A DNA stretch of 64,000 nucleotides, taken from the NCBI RefSeq assembly GCF_028737215.1, contig NZ_JAQZAM010000019.1, positions 29,334 through 93,333 on the forward strand, in the 5' to 3' direction. This DNA comes from Actinomycetospora chibensis. GTDB taxonomy: Bacteria; Actinomycetota; Actinomycetes; Mycobacteriales; Pseudonocardiaceae. A program made the position numbers and the translations under genes. Each line of letters opens with the position of its first letter. Within the stretch, counting starts at the first letter, position 1. Positions 44,288-53,867 of this stretch are shown here, piece after piece. A model generated the notes under the pieces. It made no database searches. It was given only the letters and a program-made list of their open reading frames with translations, and had not been told where the DNA came from.

Positions 44288-44595
44288 ACACCACGAGCAC
44301 GAAGTCCGGGGCGGGGTGGCTGCGCCCGTGGATGCAGCTCGTCGAGATCACGGTCTCGACCCCGATCGTCATCTCCTACCGGACGGCGCGGCTCGTGCTG
44401 GGCGGATGGCCGCCGAACGCCAAGGAGCGCCGGGAGCTGCAGCGGATGGTCACCGAGAAGGCGAGCGCGTTCGGCCGGGCGGGATACGCCGCGGTGGTGC
44501 ACCCCCCGCGGGACACCGCGCAGTTCGTGGGCAACGTCCTCGCCCCCGTGCACCAGTCCGTGACGGGCAACCGGCGGCGTCTCGCCGGGCGCTGA
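44284..44595 (+). CDS. Small hypothetical protein in the dha operon
   Basis: A 103-residue protein, ATG overlapping the dhaM stop by 4 bp, so probably co-translated. It has an amphipathic or weakly hydrophobic N-terminal half (GWLRPWMQLVEITVSTPIVI, SYRTARLVLGGWPPNAKERR) and a basic C-terminus. No family recognised. Because it is coupled to a complete PTS operon it may be a regulator or a granule/membrane-associated protein; this is guesswork. Confidence 0.6.
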   Translation: MNTTSTKSGAGWLRPWMQLVEITVSTPIVISYRTARLVLGGWPPNAKERRELQRMVTEKASAFGRAGYAAVVHPPRDTAQFVGNVLAPVHQSVTGNRRRLAGR

Positions 44596-44653
44596 GCACG
44601 ATGCCGGGCCCGACGCCGGGCACGGACGTCCGGCGAGACGAGAGCGCCCGTCG

Positions 44654-45598
44654 TCACCCGGTCATCAGGCCCACCCGCACCAGCTCCTCGGACACCGTCC
44701 AGACCCGCTCGGCCTCGTCGGCGCTGCGCAACGGCGGGTAGAGCTTCTGCTCCGCGGGCGCGCCCCCGAGGTTCCCGGGCCCGCCCGGCCCGTAGAACAG
44801 GCCGCCCCGGGCCTCGGGGGACGTCGCCGCGAGGAGCGCGGGGAGGCCCGCCGACTCGGGCGTGCCGACGAGGATGCCGCGCGCGGAGAGGGCGCCGATG
44901 ACCCGCCGTCCCAGGGTGGGGCGGTCGCGGCCGACCTCGCTGCGGGCGGAGAGCAGGTTCGTCGGCGCGATGCCGGGGTGCGACAGGTTGCTGGTGATGC
45001 CCCAGCCGTGGGCGCGGCTGCGCCGGTCGAGCTCGAGGCCGAAGAGCCCGAACGCGATCTTCGACTGGCTGTAGGCGCGCATCCCGTCGTAGGAGCGCTC
45101 CCAGTCCAGGTCCTGCCAGTTGATCGTGCCGGAGCGGGCGGCGACGCTGATCTGCGAGGTCACGCGGGCCGCTCCGGCCCGCAGCAGCGGCATCAGGTGG
45201 GCCACCAGCGCGACGTGGCCGAGGTGGTTGGTGCCGAACTGCAGCTCGAACCCGTCGGCGGTGCTCTGCCGGTCCGGCGGGGTCATGACGCCGGCGTTGT
45301 TGATCAGGATGTGGATCGGCCGGCCCTCCTCGCGCAGGGTGGCACCGAGGTCGGCCACCGAGGCGAGCGAGGACAGGTCGAGGGTCCGCAGCGAGACGTC
45401 CGCCCCCGGCGTCCGGTCCGCGATCGCGGCGAGCGCCGCCTCGCCCTTGCGGGGGTTCCGGACGGGCAGGACCACCTCGGCGCCGGCGGCGGCGAGCCGT
45501 GCGGCGACGCCGAGGCCGACGCCGTCACTCGCTCCGGTGACGACGGCGCGCCTGCCCGTCAGGTCGGGGACGGTGATGTCGGGCCGTGTGCGTGGCAT
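44654..45598 (-). CDS. Short-chain dehydrogenase/reductase
   Basis: A 314-residue SDR of the retinol-dehydrogenase/light-dependent-reductase-like group. The nucleotide motif is [21 protein letters not shown], then ILINNAGVM, a catalytic Ser probably in [10 protein letters not shown], and YSQSK for the Tyr/Lys pair. [12 protein letters not shown] follows as in this subgroup. It reduces or oxidises an unknown alcohol or ketone with NAD(P). ATG 45598 is preceded by GAGCGATCCC, a weak site. Transcribed in the same direction as the keto-acid decarboxylase gene upstream, 132 bp away. Confidence 0.9.
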   Translation of the reverse strand: MPRTRPDITVPDLTGRRAVVTGASDGVGLGVAARLAAAGAEVVLPVRNPRKGEAALAAIADRTPGADVSLRTLDLSSLASVADLGATLREEGRPIHILINNAGVMTPPDRQSTADGFELQFGTNHLGHVALVAHLMPLLRAGAARVTSQISVAARSGTINWQDLDWERSYDGMRAYSQSKIAFGLFGLELDRRSRAHGWGITSNLSHPGIAPTNLLSARSEVGRDRPTLGRRVIGALSARGILVGTPESAGLPALLAATSPEARGGLFYGPGGPGNLGGAPAEQKLYPPLRSADEAERVWTVSEELVRVGLMTG

Positions 45599-45730
45599 GG
45601 GATCGCTCCTGAGCTCTCGGGGATGTGACTCGAGAGTGCGGCGCTCCGGGAGCAGGAACCACGGCCCGTCGATCCGAGGCTGGCCGGGCCCGGGCTGAGC
45701 GGACCGGGCTGGCCGGACCGATGGTGGGGA

Positions 45731-47416
45731 TCAGGACGTCTCGAACGCCGCCCGGCCGGTGGTGGACAGGCCCCGGGCGAGCTCGAGCAGGAGACGGGGC
45801 GCGTCCTTCGGCGGCAGGACGACCTCGATGAACGCCGCGGTGCCCGGCGTCCCGGCGTGGTCGAGGGCGGCGCGGAGCTCGCCGACGGTCCGGGCGCACA
45901 CCGCGTGGACGTCCGGGGCGCCCAGGGCGGCGGGCAGGCGGGTCCAGTCCCACGCGGTGATGTCCTGGTAGACGGCGTCCGGGCTCTGGATGGCGCGCTC
46001 GACGGTGTACCCGTCGTTGTTGAGCAGGAGCACGATCGCGTCCGGCGCGCGGGCGTAGAGCATCCCGAGCTCCTGCGCGGTGAGCTGCGCCGAGCCGTCG
46101 CCGATCACCAGCACGGGACGTCGGTCGGGGCGCGCGAGCGCGGCGCCGAGCGTGGCCGGCAGCGTGAAGCCGATCGACGACCAGATCGGCTGGCCGAGCA
46201 GGTCGGACTCGGCGGGGAGGGAGAGGTCGAGGGCGCCGTAGAAGGCGGTGCCGGCCTCGGCGACGAGGGTGGTGCGGGGGGCGATCCAGCCCTGCAGCCG
46301 GCTCCAGAACCGGGCGTGGTCGAGCGGCTCGTCGTCCGCGCCCGGCACGTCGTGGCCGGACGGTGCGAGCTCCACCGGCGGCGCCGGCGAGAACCCCGCC
46401 GCCCCGACGAGCTCGTGGAGGACCTGCAGTGAGTCCTCGAGGCGCACCCGCGGGTACACGGCGCGCCCGATCCGGGCGTGGTCGATCGCGAGCTCCACGG
46501 CGGCCTCGCGGTCGTAGCGGTGGGTGAAGAACCCCGTCGTGAAGTCGCTGTGGACGGTGCCGGCCATGACCAGGAGGCGGGCGTCGTCGACGGCGGCGCG
46601 GGCGGCGTCGGAGCGGGTGGTGGCGCCGAGGTAGGTCCCCAGGCTGGCGCGGTGCTCCTCGTCGACGAGCGCCTTCGACCCGGACTGCGAGGCGACCCTT
46701 ACCCCGGGCAGCTCGGCGAGCCCGGCGACCACGTGCTCGAGGCCCCGGCGGTGCACGCGCGGACCGGCCAGGACACAGACGTCGTCGTGGCCCTGCAGGT
46801 GCGCCGCCAGCCCGGCACGGAACTGCTCGAGGCCGGCGGGGTCGCCCGCGGGGGCGACCAGCGGCTCGACCGAGCCGGCTCCGGCGGCGGCCGTGGCCAC
46901 GTCGGCGGGCACCCCGATGTACACCGGCTTGCTCGTCTCGAGGGCCACCCGCAGGACACGATCGATCTCGGCGACGGCGTTGTGGGGCTCGAGGACGGTC
47001 TGGGCCGCGGTCACCTCGCGGAACACGCGCTCGAAGCGGCGGAAGTCGCCGTCGAGGAAGGTGTGGTGCAGCGGGGCGCCGGCGGCCATGGCGGTCCCCG
47101 ACGGCATCCCGACGACGTGGACGACGGGGACGTCCTCGGCGTAGCTGCCCGCGATGCCGTTGACCGCGGAGAGCTCCCCGACGCCGTACGTGGTGACGAA
47201 CGCCCCCACCCGGCGCCCCACCCGCGCGTAGCCGTCGGCCGCGTAGGAGGCGTTGAGCTCGTTGGTAGACCCGACCCACTCCAGCCCCGGCACCGGCAGC
47301 ATCTCGTCGAGGAGCGCGAGGTTGAAGTCCCCGGGGAGGCCGAAGAGGTGGCCGACGCCGAGCTGGACGAGCCGGGTCGCCAGGTGGGCCCCGACCGAGC
47401 CGGACGGTGTCGCCAT
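45731..47416 (-). CDS. 2-keto acid (pyruvate/indolepyruvate) decarboxylase
   Basis: A 561-residue ThDP-dependent decarboxylase: LFGLPGDFNLALLDEML with the catalytic Asp, STNELNASYAADGYAR with the ThDP-activating Glu, the His pair in GAPLHHTFLDGDF, and the cofactor motif IGDGSAQLTAQELGML...LLLNNDGYTVERAIQ. It decarboxylates pyruvate, phenylpyruvate or indolepyruvate to the aldehyde. ATG 47416 follows GAGAGG; the longer frame to 47473 lacks homology. The adjacent SDR could reduce the aldehyde product. Confidence 0.92.
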   Translation of the reverse strand: MATPSGSVGAHLATRLVQLGVGHLFGLPGDFNLALLDEMLPVPGLEWVGSTNELNASYAADGYARVGRRVGAFVTTYGVGELSAVNGIAGSYAEDVPVVHVVGMPSGTAMAAGAPLHHTFLDGDFRRFERVFREVTAAQTVLEPHNAVAEIDRVLRVALETSKPVYIGVPADVATAAAGAGSVEPLVAPAGDPAGLEQFRAGLAAHLQGHDDVCVLAGPRVHRRGLEHVVAGLAELPGVRVASQSGSKALVDEEHRASLGTYLGATTRSDAARAAVDDARLLVMAGTVHSDFTTGFFTHRYDREAAVELAIDHARIGRAVYPRVRLEDSLQVLHELVGAAGFSPAPPVELAPSGHDVPGADDEPLDHARFWSRLQGWIAPRTTLVAEAGTAFYGALDLSLPAESDLLGQPIWSSIGFTLPATLGAALARPDRRPVLVIGDGSAQLTAQELGMLYARAPDAIVLLLNNDGYTVERAIQSPDAVYQDITAWDWTRLPAALGAPDVHAVCARTVGELRAALDHAGTPGTAAFIEVVLPPKDAPRLLLELARGLSTTGRAAFETS

Positions 47417-47470
47417 GGGGTGTCCTCTCGGTGCGGGTGCCGCACCACCGTAGGCACACCGTCGCGTGCT

Positions 47471-47527
47471 CACTCCGGGGTGACCCGCCGGCGGCCCGTG
47501 TGGGCCGCCGGCGGATCCCCGGGAGTG
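47471..47527 (-). terminator. Long GC-rich hairpin downstream of the DUF6131 gene
   Basis: Inner perfect stem CCGCCGGCGGCCC (47485-47497) / GGGCCGCCGGCGG (47502-47514) with a GTGT loop. It is extended by an outer arm CACTCCGGGG (47471-47480) pairing with CCCCGGGAGTG (47517-47527) with one bulge. It sits 2 bp past the stop of the minus-strand DUF6131 gene and before the decarboxylase start. There is no T-tract, which is common in high-GC actinobacteria. It probably ends the short transcript. Confidence 0.6.
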
Positions 47528-47528
47528 C

Positions 47529-47684
47529 CTAGAAGTAGGTCTTGCGTCCCACGGGGCGCCCGACGGCGCCGAGCAGGGTGAGGATCAGGCCGACGACCAG
47601 GAGGATCCAGCCGATGGTGGCGATGATGCTCGGGACGGGGGCCACGTAGCCCACGACGATGAGGATGATGCCGAGGATGATCAC
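47529..47684 (-). CDS. DUF6131-like small membrane protein
   Basis: A 51-residue protein: IILGIILIVVGYVAPVPSIIATIGWILLVVGLILTLLGAVG in outline makes two short hydrophobic helices, with the terminal GRPVGRKTYF like other DUF6131 proteins. GTG 47684 has GGAG five to nine bases upstream. Function unknown; such genes are common in actinomycetes and often single-gene transcripts, consistent with the strong hairpin right after it. Confidence 0.75.
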   Translation of the reverse strand: MIILGIILIVVGYVAPVPSIIATIGWILLVVGLILTLLGAVGRPVGRKTYF

Positions 47685-47993
47685 AGGTTTCTCCGATACC
47701 GGGGGGAGCGTGCGAGGAGCCGGCCCGGGTCGTCCGTCTGCAACCCGGCCGGTCGGAGGTGACAACGAGCCCGACCGATGCGCCGGTGCTGGTCGGCGCG
47801 GATTCCCGACGTAATTGGGCCGGTCGCCGGGGCGCCGCTGCGACCGGACGAGGCCGCTGGGCCGTCACGTCCCGCGCGGCGGGGCAGTCGGGGGAGCACC
47901 CGGAGCAGTGACGAGATCGTCGGACGTCATGCGGAAAGTATTTGCCGCCGGGACGGGCCGCCGGTCTCCGCGGAGCGCCGAGACTCGGTGGCC
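47685..47993. other. Divergent intergenic region without a recognised gene
   Basis: About 309 bp between two small divergent genes. It must contain both promoters. I see no convincing coding frame, no RNA gene and no strong -35/-10 pair. An AT-richer patch, GGAAAGTATTTGCC, lies near 47932-47945 ahead of the plus-strand gene and may be part of a promoter. Confidence 0.4.
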
Positions 47994-48227
47994 ATGGCGG
48001 ACGGTGAGCACCTGGTGTGGCACCAGGATCTGATCTGCCCGGGCGAGTGGTGCCGAGGTCGCATCCGTCGCTTCCCACCGGGCTTCCTGGTCGACGACGG
48101 ACGTCGCGAGCGACGCCGCTGCCCGTCGTGCGGGACCTCGGTGACGGCGCCGGCGTTCTACGTCTCGGGGAGCGTCCGCGCCGACGTCGGGTGGCCGTCG
48201 CTGGCGGCGCCCGCCGAGGAGGACTGA
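47994..48227 (+). CDS. Small protein with two Cys pairs, function unknown
   Basis: A 77-residue protein with CPGEWC and CPSCG separated by a basic stretch (RIRRFPPGFLVDDGRRERRR). This looks like a small zinc-binding fold, though the first pair is C-x4-C rather than C-x2-C. ATG 47994 is the first good start in the frame. The gene converges on the thioesterase with a 10-bp gap. No known family. Confidence 0.55.
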   Translation: MADGEHLVWHQDLICPGEWCRGRIRRFPPGFLVDDGRRERRRCPSCGTSVTAPAFYVSGSVRADVGWPSLAAPAEED

Positions 48228-48237
48228 GGACCTCGTG

Positions 48238-48882
48238 TCAGGTCTGGCCCGGGTTCAGCGCGACGAAGAGGGCCGTGGCCTCCGCGCACAGGCGGTCGCC
48301 GTCGTGGAGCGTGCCGCGCAGGAAGTGCTTGCGCCCCTCCTCGCGGTCGAAGAAGGCCGCGACCCGCAGCTCGGTGTCGATCGGGGCGACGGAGCGGTAG
48401 TCGACGTGCAGGTAGGCGGTCCGGGAACGCGGGCGTCCCCCGCCCAGGGCGAGCCTGCCGAGCAGGTCGTCGAACAGGTACGGGATCGCGCCGCCGTGGA
48501 CGACGCCGTTGCTGCCCAGGAAGTGCCGGCCGAACCGGACCCGCCCGGTCATCCGCTCGTCGTCGACCTCGTCGACGTGCAGCGCGGGACCGGCCACCTG
48601 CGCCCGGCCGGCAGCGGAACCGAGCCGTCCGGAGAGCTGGTCGGGCTCGTCGACCTCGTACGCGGCCAGCGCGGCGCTCAGCTCCGCGACGGTCTTCGTC
48701 GTGGACCGCACGACCTCGGCGCTCGGGGCGGCACCGGCGAGGCGGTCGAGCAGCTCCCGGACCTGGTCGATCATGTCCGTGTAGCCCTCGGGCACCGGAC
48801 GGCCCAGCCAGGTCTCGGTGTCGGGACGGTGCGGGTCGGTCCGGACGAGCGGCGCGGCCAGCACGATCGCCTCGTCGTCCAC
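48238..48882 (-). CDS. Hotdog-fold thioesterase (PaaI-like)
   Basis: A 214-residue protein whose C-terminal half is a hotdog thioesterase: GRVRFGRHFLGSNGVVHGGAIPYLFDDLLGRLA with the HGGA motif and the acidic residue of the helix, then YLHVDYRSVAPIDTEL. The N-terminal 80 residues are helical and less conserved. It probably hydrolyses an acyl-CoA. GTG 48882 follows GGGAG at seven bases; the longer frame to 48972 is not conserved. Confidence 0.85.
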   Translation of the reverse strand: MDDEAIVLAAPLVRTDPHRPDTETWLGRPVPEGYTDMIDQVRELLDRLAGAAPSAEVVRSTTKTVAELSAALAAYEVDEPDQLSGRLGSAAGRAQVAGPALHVDEVDDERMTGRVRFGRHFLGSNGVVHGGAIPYLFDDLLGRLALGGGRPRSRTAYLHVDYRSVAPIDTELRVAAFFDREEGRKHFLRGTLHDGDRLCAEATALFVALNPGQT

Positions 48883-49052
48883 CCGATGCTCCCTGTCCTC
48901 GCGGTTCACGTCCGTCCGACACCGTGCGCCACTGCGGCCCGGGGCGCACACCAGGTCGTGGGAAAGGTGCACATCGTCACCTCGGCCGCGGGCACGATTC
49001 CTCCCCCCGACGCCGCTGTCGGGGCGTTCGTCCGGGCAGGGATGATGACGCC

Positions 49053-49433
49053 ATGACCGAGCGCGAATCGGTGGACGACGACCCGTTCGGGGACGAGCCG
49101 TCGGGCTCGGTGGCCCTCGATCAGGTGGCCGAGGGCATCGTGCTCGCCGTGTCCGGGGCCCTCGACCTCGCGCTCGCGCCTGCGCTGCGGCGGACCGTCG
49201 AGCGGGCCGCGCGGCTGCGTCCGGCCCTGCTGGTGCTCGACCTGACGGAGGTGACGTTCCTGGCCTCCTCCGGCATGGCCGAGCTCGTCCGCACCCACCG
49301 GCAGCTCGGGGGCGAGATCCCGGTTCGCGTCGTGGCCACCGGGCGGCTCGTCCTGCGTCCGCTGGAGCTGACCCGTCTCACCGACGAGCTCGCGATCCAC
49401 GCGACGCTCGCCGACGCCCTCGCCTCCGGGTGA
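49053..49433 (+). CDS. STAS-domain anti-anti-sigma factor
   Basis: A 126-residue STAS protein: GIVLAVSGALDLALAPALRRTVERA, LLVLDLTEVTFLASSGMAELVRTHRQL. The Ser-Ser-Gly of FLASSGMAEL is the site phosphorylated by RsbW-type kinases; when unphosphorylated it binds the kinase and frees the sigma factor. ATG 49053 starts after an acidic leader. The SpoIIE phosphatase gene follows directly, so the pair forms half of a partner-switching module; no kinase is adjacent, and the nearest is at 3.1 kb. Confidence 0.88.
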   Translation: MTERESVDDDPFGDEPSGSVALDQVAEGIVLAVSGALDLALAPALRRTVERAARLRPALLVLDLTEVTFLASSGMAELVRTHRQLGGEIPVRVVATGRLVLRPLELTRLTDELAIHATLADALASG

Positions 49434-49540
49434 GGGCGGAATGACCGCGACGCCGCCCGGCAGCGAGCGCCCGGGGCCCGACGCCGAGGCTCTGCTGACC
49501 GCGCTCGCCGCGGTGTTCACCGGGACGGACGGGGGCGCGG

Positions 49541-51058
49541 GTGCCCGTCGAGCGGGTGGTGCTGGGTCCGGACCGGCTCGCCGCCCTGCGCGCGGTGGAC
49601 GGCGGGGGTGTGCTGATCCCCGACGACGCGCAGCTCGCCGCGCTGGTCCCGGGGGCGACGGCCGGGCTCGTCGTCGTCGACCGTGAGGACTCCGGCGGCG
49701 GGACGGCGCTGGTCACCCGGGTGCCGGTGGACCGCACCCCCCTGGTCGCGGCCGAGGCGGTGGCCGCCGCGACCGGCGGGCTGCGCAGCAGCGTCGCGGC
49801 GCTGCGTGCCGAGGCCGCCGTGATCGACGCCCTGCAGTCGGTGGGCCGGCGGCTGACCGCGCAGCTCGACGTCGACCAGCTCGTGCAGGAGGCCACCGCC
49901 GCGGCGACCACGGCCGTCGGGGCGGCGTTCGGCGCCTTCCTCTACAACCTGATCAACCAGTTCGGCGAGTCGTACACCCTCTACACGCTCTCCGGGGCGC
50001 CCCGCGAGGCCTTCTCCCGCTTCCCGATGCCGCGCAACACCCTGGTGTTCGCGCCGACGTTCGACGGCGAGGGCACCGTCCGCAGCGACGACATCAGCGC
50101 CGACCGGCGTTTCGGCCGCAACGCCCCCTACTACGGGATGCCCGAGGGGCACCTGCCCGTGTCCAGCTACCTCGCGGTCCCGGTGATCAGCCCGACCAGC
50201 GGCGAGGTGCTCGGCGGGTTCTTCTTCGGCCACCCCGAGCGCGGGCGGTTCACGAGTCGCCACGAGTACCTGGCCGAGGGCATCGCCGGCTACTCGGCCA
50301 TCGCGCTGGACAACGCCCGGCTCTACGAGCGCGAGCGGAACTTCACCCGCGAGCTCTCGCGCAGCATGCTGCCCGAGGCGCCCGCCGTGCCGGGGCTGGA
50401 CCTCGTCACCCGCTACCTGCCCGCGGCCACCGGGCACAAGATCGGCGGCGACTGGTTCGACGTCATCCCCCTCGACGTCGGCGGCACCGCGTTCGTCATC
50501 GGCGACGTCGTCGGCCACGGGGTCACCGCCGCCACGATCATGGGTCAGGTCCGCACCGCGATCCGCGCCTACGCCGTGCTCGGCCTCGCGCCCTCGGACG
50601 TGCTGCGCTACGTCTCCGCGCTGCTCGAGACCTTCGCGGAGCCGACCTTCGTCACCTGCTTCTACGCCGTGCTCCGCCCGGACGAGGGGCTCGTCTACGC
50701 CAACGCCGGGCACCTGCCGGCCGTCCTGCGCCGCGCCGACGGGACGATCGAGCAGCTCGGGGAGGCCATGGCCCAGCCGCTCGGCGTCGGCCGCGTGTTC
50801 TCCGAGCGCAGCGCGGAGCTCCCGCCCGGGGCCGACCTCCTGCTCTACACCGACGGGCTGGTCGAGAGCCGCACCCGCGACGTCACCCAGGGCATCGAGT
50901 GGCTGCTCGAGGCGGTCGCCGCGCTGCCCCGGCCGGTCACCGCCGCGGCCTGCGACGGCCTCGTCGCGAACCTCACCGGCGGCGTCCACGACGACGACGT
51001 CGCGCTCGTCCACGTCCACCGCGCCGACGGCACGGCATCGACCCTCAGCCCGGGGTGA
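49541..51058 (+). CDS. GAF-SpoIIE phosphatase (PP2C)
   Basis: A 505-residue protein. The first 100 residues are of unknown fold, followed by a GAF domain (about 105-260: [58 protein letters not shown]) and a SpoIIE catalytic domain ([73 protein letters not shown]). Metal-binding aspartates are all present. It would dephosphorylate the adjacent STAS protein. GTG 49541 is the first start in this frame, but a more plausible start, ATG 49441 just after the STAS stop, lies in the frame that would join if one base were removed from the G-run near 49531. Confidence 0.9.
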   Translation: MPVERVVLGPDRLAALRAVDGGGVLIPDDAQLAALVPGATAGLVVVDREDSGGGTALVTRVPVDRTPLVAAEAVAAATGGLRSSVAALRAEAAVIDALQSVGRRLTAQLDVDQLVQEATAAATTAVGAAFGAFLYNLINQFGESYTLYTLSGAPREAFSRFPMPRNTLVFAPTFDGEGTVRSDDISADRRFGRNAPYYGMPEGHLPVSSYLAVPVISPTSGEVLGGFFFGHPERGRFTSRHEYLAEGIAGYSAIALDNARLYERERNFTRELSRSMLPEAPAVPGLDLVTRYLPAATGHKIGGDWFDVIPLDVGGTAFVIGDVVGHGVTAATIMGQVRTAIRAYAVLGLAPSDVLRYVSALLETFAEPTFVTCFYAVLRPDEGLVYANAGHLPAVLRRADGTIEQLGEAMAQPLGVGRVFSERSAELPPGADLLLYTDGLVESRTRDVTQGIEWLLEAVAALPRPVTAAACDGLVANLTGGVHDDDVALVHVHRADGTASTLSPG

Positions 51059-52886
51059 GCGCCCGGCGCGCGAGGCGCTGCCGGCGGTGGGCGCTCATGC
51101 GCACCGGGGTGTCGGTCCAGCCGTACCCGTCGTCGTCGCCCACCCGCTGGACGAGGGCGACGAAGATTCGCCCGGCGAGGACCTCGGTGCAGACCTGGAG
51201 GTACGCGCCGCCCGGGCCCTGGTCGTGCAGGACACCGAGCTCGCGGTACGCCGCGAGCCGGTCGGACGGCAGGTCGACGCGCGCGGCGAGGTCCTCGTAG
51301 TAGTTGTCGGGGATGCCGAGCAGGGGCGCCCCGGCGGCCCGCGCGGCCCGGGCGGCGGCAACGACGTCGTCGACGGCGAGCGCGATGTACTGCGGCTCCG
51401 GGATGCCCGGCGCCCACTCGCCGCGACGCAACAGCGAGACCGTGAGGGCCAGCCGGACGCGCCGGGCGGGGTCGGCGAGGGCGCGGCTGCGCACGAGGCC
51501 GAACGGGGCCGCGAACTCGCCGGCGGTGCCTGGCTGCAGCCCGAGGACCGCGCGGTAGAACAGGGTCGCCTCGTCGAAGTGGTCGAAGGGCTGGGCGAGC
51601 CCGACGTGGTCCACGGCGGTCACGCCGAGTCCAGCAGCTGCGCTCCGCGTGGTGCGGAAGTCGCCGCTCCAGTCGCTGTCGACGCCGGGCCGGCAGAAGA
51701 ACAGCGCGGTGCCGTCGGGAGCGGTGACCGCAGGGAGGTCGGCCTCGGCGGGACCGTGCGCACGGGCGAGGCAGGGCGCTCCGAGCCGGGCCGCCCGTCG
51801 GGCCGCGGCCGGCGGGTCCGCCGACTCGACCGCGAGCGCACTGATCGCCGCCGCGGGCCCCTCGGCGCGGTTGACCAGGACGCGGGCGCGGCCCTGCTCC
51901 CAGCGGTCGACGGGCTTGGTGAGGTGGTGCCCGGTGCGGGCGAAGCCCAGGGCGGTGAGCGCGTGGTCGAGCGCCGGGTCCTCGCCGCCGGTGGCAATCT
52001 CGACGAACGCCGTGCCCTCGACCGCGGGCGCGGGTCCGCCCACCGGATCGGTCCCGGTGCCGCCGGCGGCCGTCGCCTCGGCGAGCGCGAGCAGGGAGCG
52101 GTGCCCGTCCACGGCGGTGCGCACGGGGTCGGCCTGACGGAAGACGTCGTTGAAGACCTCGAGCGAGAGCGGTCCCGCGTAGCCGGCGTCCAGGACAGCG
52201 GCGAGGAAGCGCGGCAGGTCGAAGCCGCCCTGGCCGGGGAAGAGCCGGTGGTGGCGGCTCCACTGCAGCACGTCCATCGAGAGCACCGGGGCGTCGGCGA
52301 GCTGGAGGAAGAAGATCTTCTCGCCGGGGATCGCGGCGATCCCGTCGATCTCGGACGTGCGGGAGAGGACGTGGAAGCTGTCGAGGCAGAGGCCCAGCGC
52401 CGGGTGGTCGGCCCGCCGGACGACGTCCCAGGACGCCTCCCACGTGTCGACGTGCCGGCCCCAGGCGAGCGCCTCGTAGGCCAGCCGCAGGCCGCGCTCC
52501 GCGGCCCGGTCGGCCAGGTCGGCCAGCTGGCCGGCGAGCCGGTCGGGGTCCGCGACGGCGTCGGAGGCGACCGAGGAGCACACGAGCACGGTGTCGGTGC
52601 CCAGCGCCCGCATGACGTCGAACTTGTGCTGGGCGCGACGGTGGTTCGCGGCGAGGCGGTCGTCGTCGGTGGAGTCGAGGTCGCGGAACGGCTGGTAGAG
52701 GTCGATCGACAGGCCCAGGTCGGCGCAGCGCAGCCGGACCTCGCCCGGCGACATGGGCGAGGCGACGAGGTCGGGCTCGAAGATCTCGATGCCGTCGAAG
52801 CCCGCCGTGGCGGCGGCGGCCAGCTTGTCCTCGAGGGCCCCGGACAGGCAGACCGTGGCGACGGCGGTGTGGGGGTCAGCCGGCAC
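51045..52886 (-). CDS. quiC: 3-Dehydroshikimate dehydratase with C-terminal HPPD-like domain
   Basis: A 613-residue two-domain protein. Residues about 1-270 are a xylose-isomerase-like TIM barrel ([67 protein letters not shown]), the fold and residue pattern of bacterial 3-dehydroshikimate dehydratases. The C-terminal half is a VOC/4-hydroxyphenylpyruvate-dioxygenase-like domain ([37 protein letters not shown]). It converts 3-dehydroshikimate to protocatechuate. Its start overlaps the end of the dehydrogenase gene by 11 bp. Some annotation schemes describe this architecture as a sugar phosphate isomerase fused to a dioxygenase. Confidence 0.88.
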   Translation of the reverse strand: MPADPHTAVATVCLSGALEDKLAAAATAGFDGIEIFEPDLVASPMSPGEVRLRCADLGLSIDLYQPFRDLDSTDDDRLAANHRRAQHKFDVMRALGTDTVLVCSSVASDAVADPDRLAGQLADLADRAAERGLRLAYEALAWGRHVDTWEASWDVVRRADHPALGLCLDSFHVLSRTSEIDGIAAIPGEKIFFLQLADAPVLSMDVLQWSRHHRLFPGQGGFDLPRFLAAVLDAGYAGPLSLEVFNDVFRQADPVRTAVDGHRSLLALAEATAAGGTGTDPVGGPAPAVEGTAFVEIATGGEDPALDHALTALGFARTGHHLTKPVDRWEQGRARVLVNRAEGPAAAISALAVESADPPAAARRAARLGAPCLARAHGPAEADLPAVTAPDGTALFFCRPGVDSDWSGDFRTTRSAAAGLGVTAVDHVGLAQPFDHFDEATLFYRAVLGLQPGTAGEFAAPFGLVRSRALADPARRVRLALTVSLLRRGEWAPGIPEPQYIALAVDDVVAAARAARAAGAPLLGIPDNYYEDLAARVDLPSDRLAAYRELGVLHDQGPGGAYLQVCTEVLAGRIFVALVQRVGDDDGYGWTDTPVRMSAHRRQRLARRALTPG

Positions 52887-53787
52887 GGTGGTCCTCCCGG
52901 GGGGTGGGCTGGGCCGGTGCGCCGACGAGCTCGAGCAGGTGGCGGCGCATCCGGGCGGTGTCGGGCGCCAGCCCGGTGAACAGGTGCAGCGCGTCGGCGG
53001 CCTGGTGCACCGCCATCAGGCCGCCGTCGAGCGTCGGGCACCCGATGCCGGCCGCGGCCTCCAGCAGGGCGGTCCGCAGCGGGCGGTAGACGATCTCCGC
53101 GACCCACAGGCGCGGGTGCAGCACGGTGGCCGGGACGGGCAGGCCCGGGTGGTCGGCCATACCGGTCGGGGTGGCGTGGACGAGGCCGTCGGCGGCGGCG
53201 AGGACGTCGCCGATCGCTGCGGCCGCGGCGGCGTGCGCGCGGCCGGGGCCGAAGGTCGTGTCGAGCCGGGCGACGAGCTCGCGGGCCCGATCGCCGTCGA
53301 CGTCGAGGACGTCGACGGCGCCGGCCCCGGCGGTGAGCAGGGCGTGCGCCGCGGCGGCGCCGGCACCACCGGCCCCGAGCACGGCGACCCGTCCGAGCGC
53401 GGCCCCGGGCAGGCCCGTCCGCAGGGCCGCGGCGAAGCCCGACCAGTCGGTGTTGTGGCCCAGGCTGCGGTCCCCGTCGAACACCACCGTGTTGACCGCC
53501 CCGATCGCCGCGGCGTCGGGGGAGAGCGCGTCGAGATGGGGCAGGATCCGCTGCTTGACGGGGTGGGTGACGTTGACGCCCCGCAGGCCGGCGTCGCGGG
53601 CCTCGGCGAGGAGGTCGCCGACGTCGGCGGGGCCCAGGCCGCGCACGTCGAGGTCCACCAGCGTGTAGCGGTACGCCAGCCCGAGGGCGCGCGCCTCGCG
53701 CTCGTGGAGCGCGGGGGAGAGCGACGGGCCGATGCCCGCACCGATCAGGCCGACGTGCACGGTGTCGGGGTCGGCGAGGAGTCTCAC
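52876..53787 (-). CDS. Shikimate/quinate dehydrogenase
   Basis: An AroE-fold enzyme of about 303 residues: GPSLSPALHE (substrate-binding Ser), GVNVTHPVKQ with the catalytic Lys, GHNTDWSGF with the catalytic Asp, and the dinucleotide motif VLGAGGAGAAAAHALL. Its operon partner and the ShiA-like transporter indicate catabolic use: quinate or shikimate to 3-dehydro forms. I start at GTG 53787 because the upstream ATG at 53817 falls inside a good -10 box (GATAAT, 53821-53816). The longer start would add ten residues. Confidence 0.88.
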   Translation of the reverse strand: MRLLADPDTVHVGLIGAGIGPSLSPALHEREARALGLAYRYTLVDLDVRGLGPADVGDLLAEARDAGLRGVNVTHPVKQRILPHLDALSPDAAAIGAVNTVVFDGDRSLGHNTDWSGFAAALRTGLPGAALGRVAVLGAGGAGAAAAHALLTAGAGAVDVLDVDGDRARELVARLDTTFGPGRAHAAAAAAIGDVLAAADGLVHATPTGMADHPGLPVPATVLHPRLWVAEIVYRPLRTALLEAAAGIGCPTLDGGLMAVHQAADALHLFTGLAPDTARMRRHLLELVGAPAQPTPREDHRAG

Positions 53788-53798
53788 GGCCCGCAGCG

Positions 53799-53813
53799 TA
53801 CGTACCAGATGGT
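53799..53813. promoter_or_regulatory. Candidate operator box, dehydrogenase/tetR side
   Basis: On the minus strand this reads ACCATCTGGTACGTA, 14 of 15 bases identical to the box at 54560-54574. It follows the -10-like GATAAT (53821-53816), near the expected transcription start of the dehydrogenase operon, and upstream of the tetR start at 53868. A repressor bound here could control the dehydrogenase and itself. Confidence 0.6.
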
Positions 53814-53867
53814 TCATTATCCAGCCGTGCTGGCTTCGTCCGGACCCGCGCCGCCTAGGGTCGGGGC

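Noticed and set aside
47685..47993. Small RNA or sigma-B-type promoter in the divergent gap
   Set aside because: No consistent -35/-10 pair or stable isolated stem-loop could be identified by eye.
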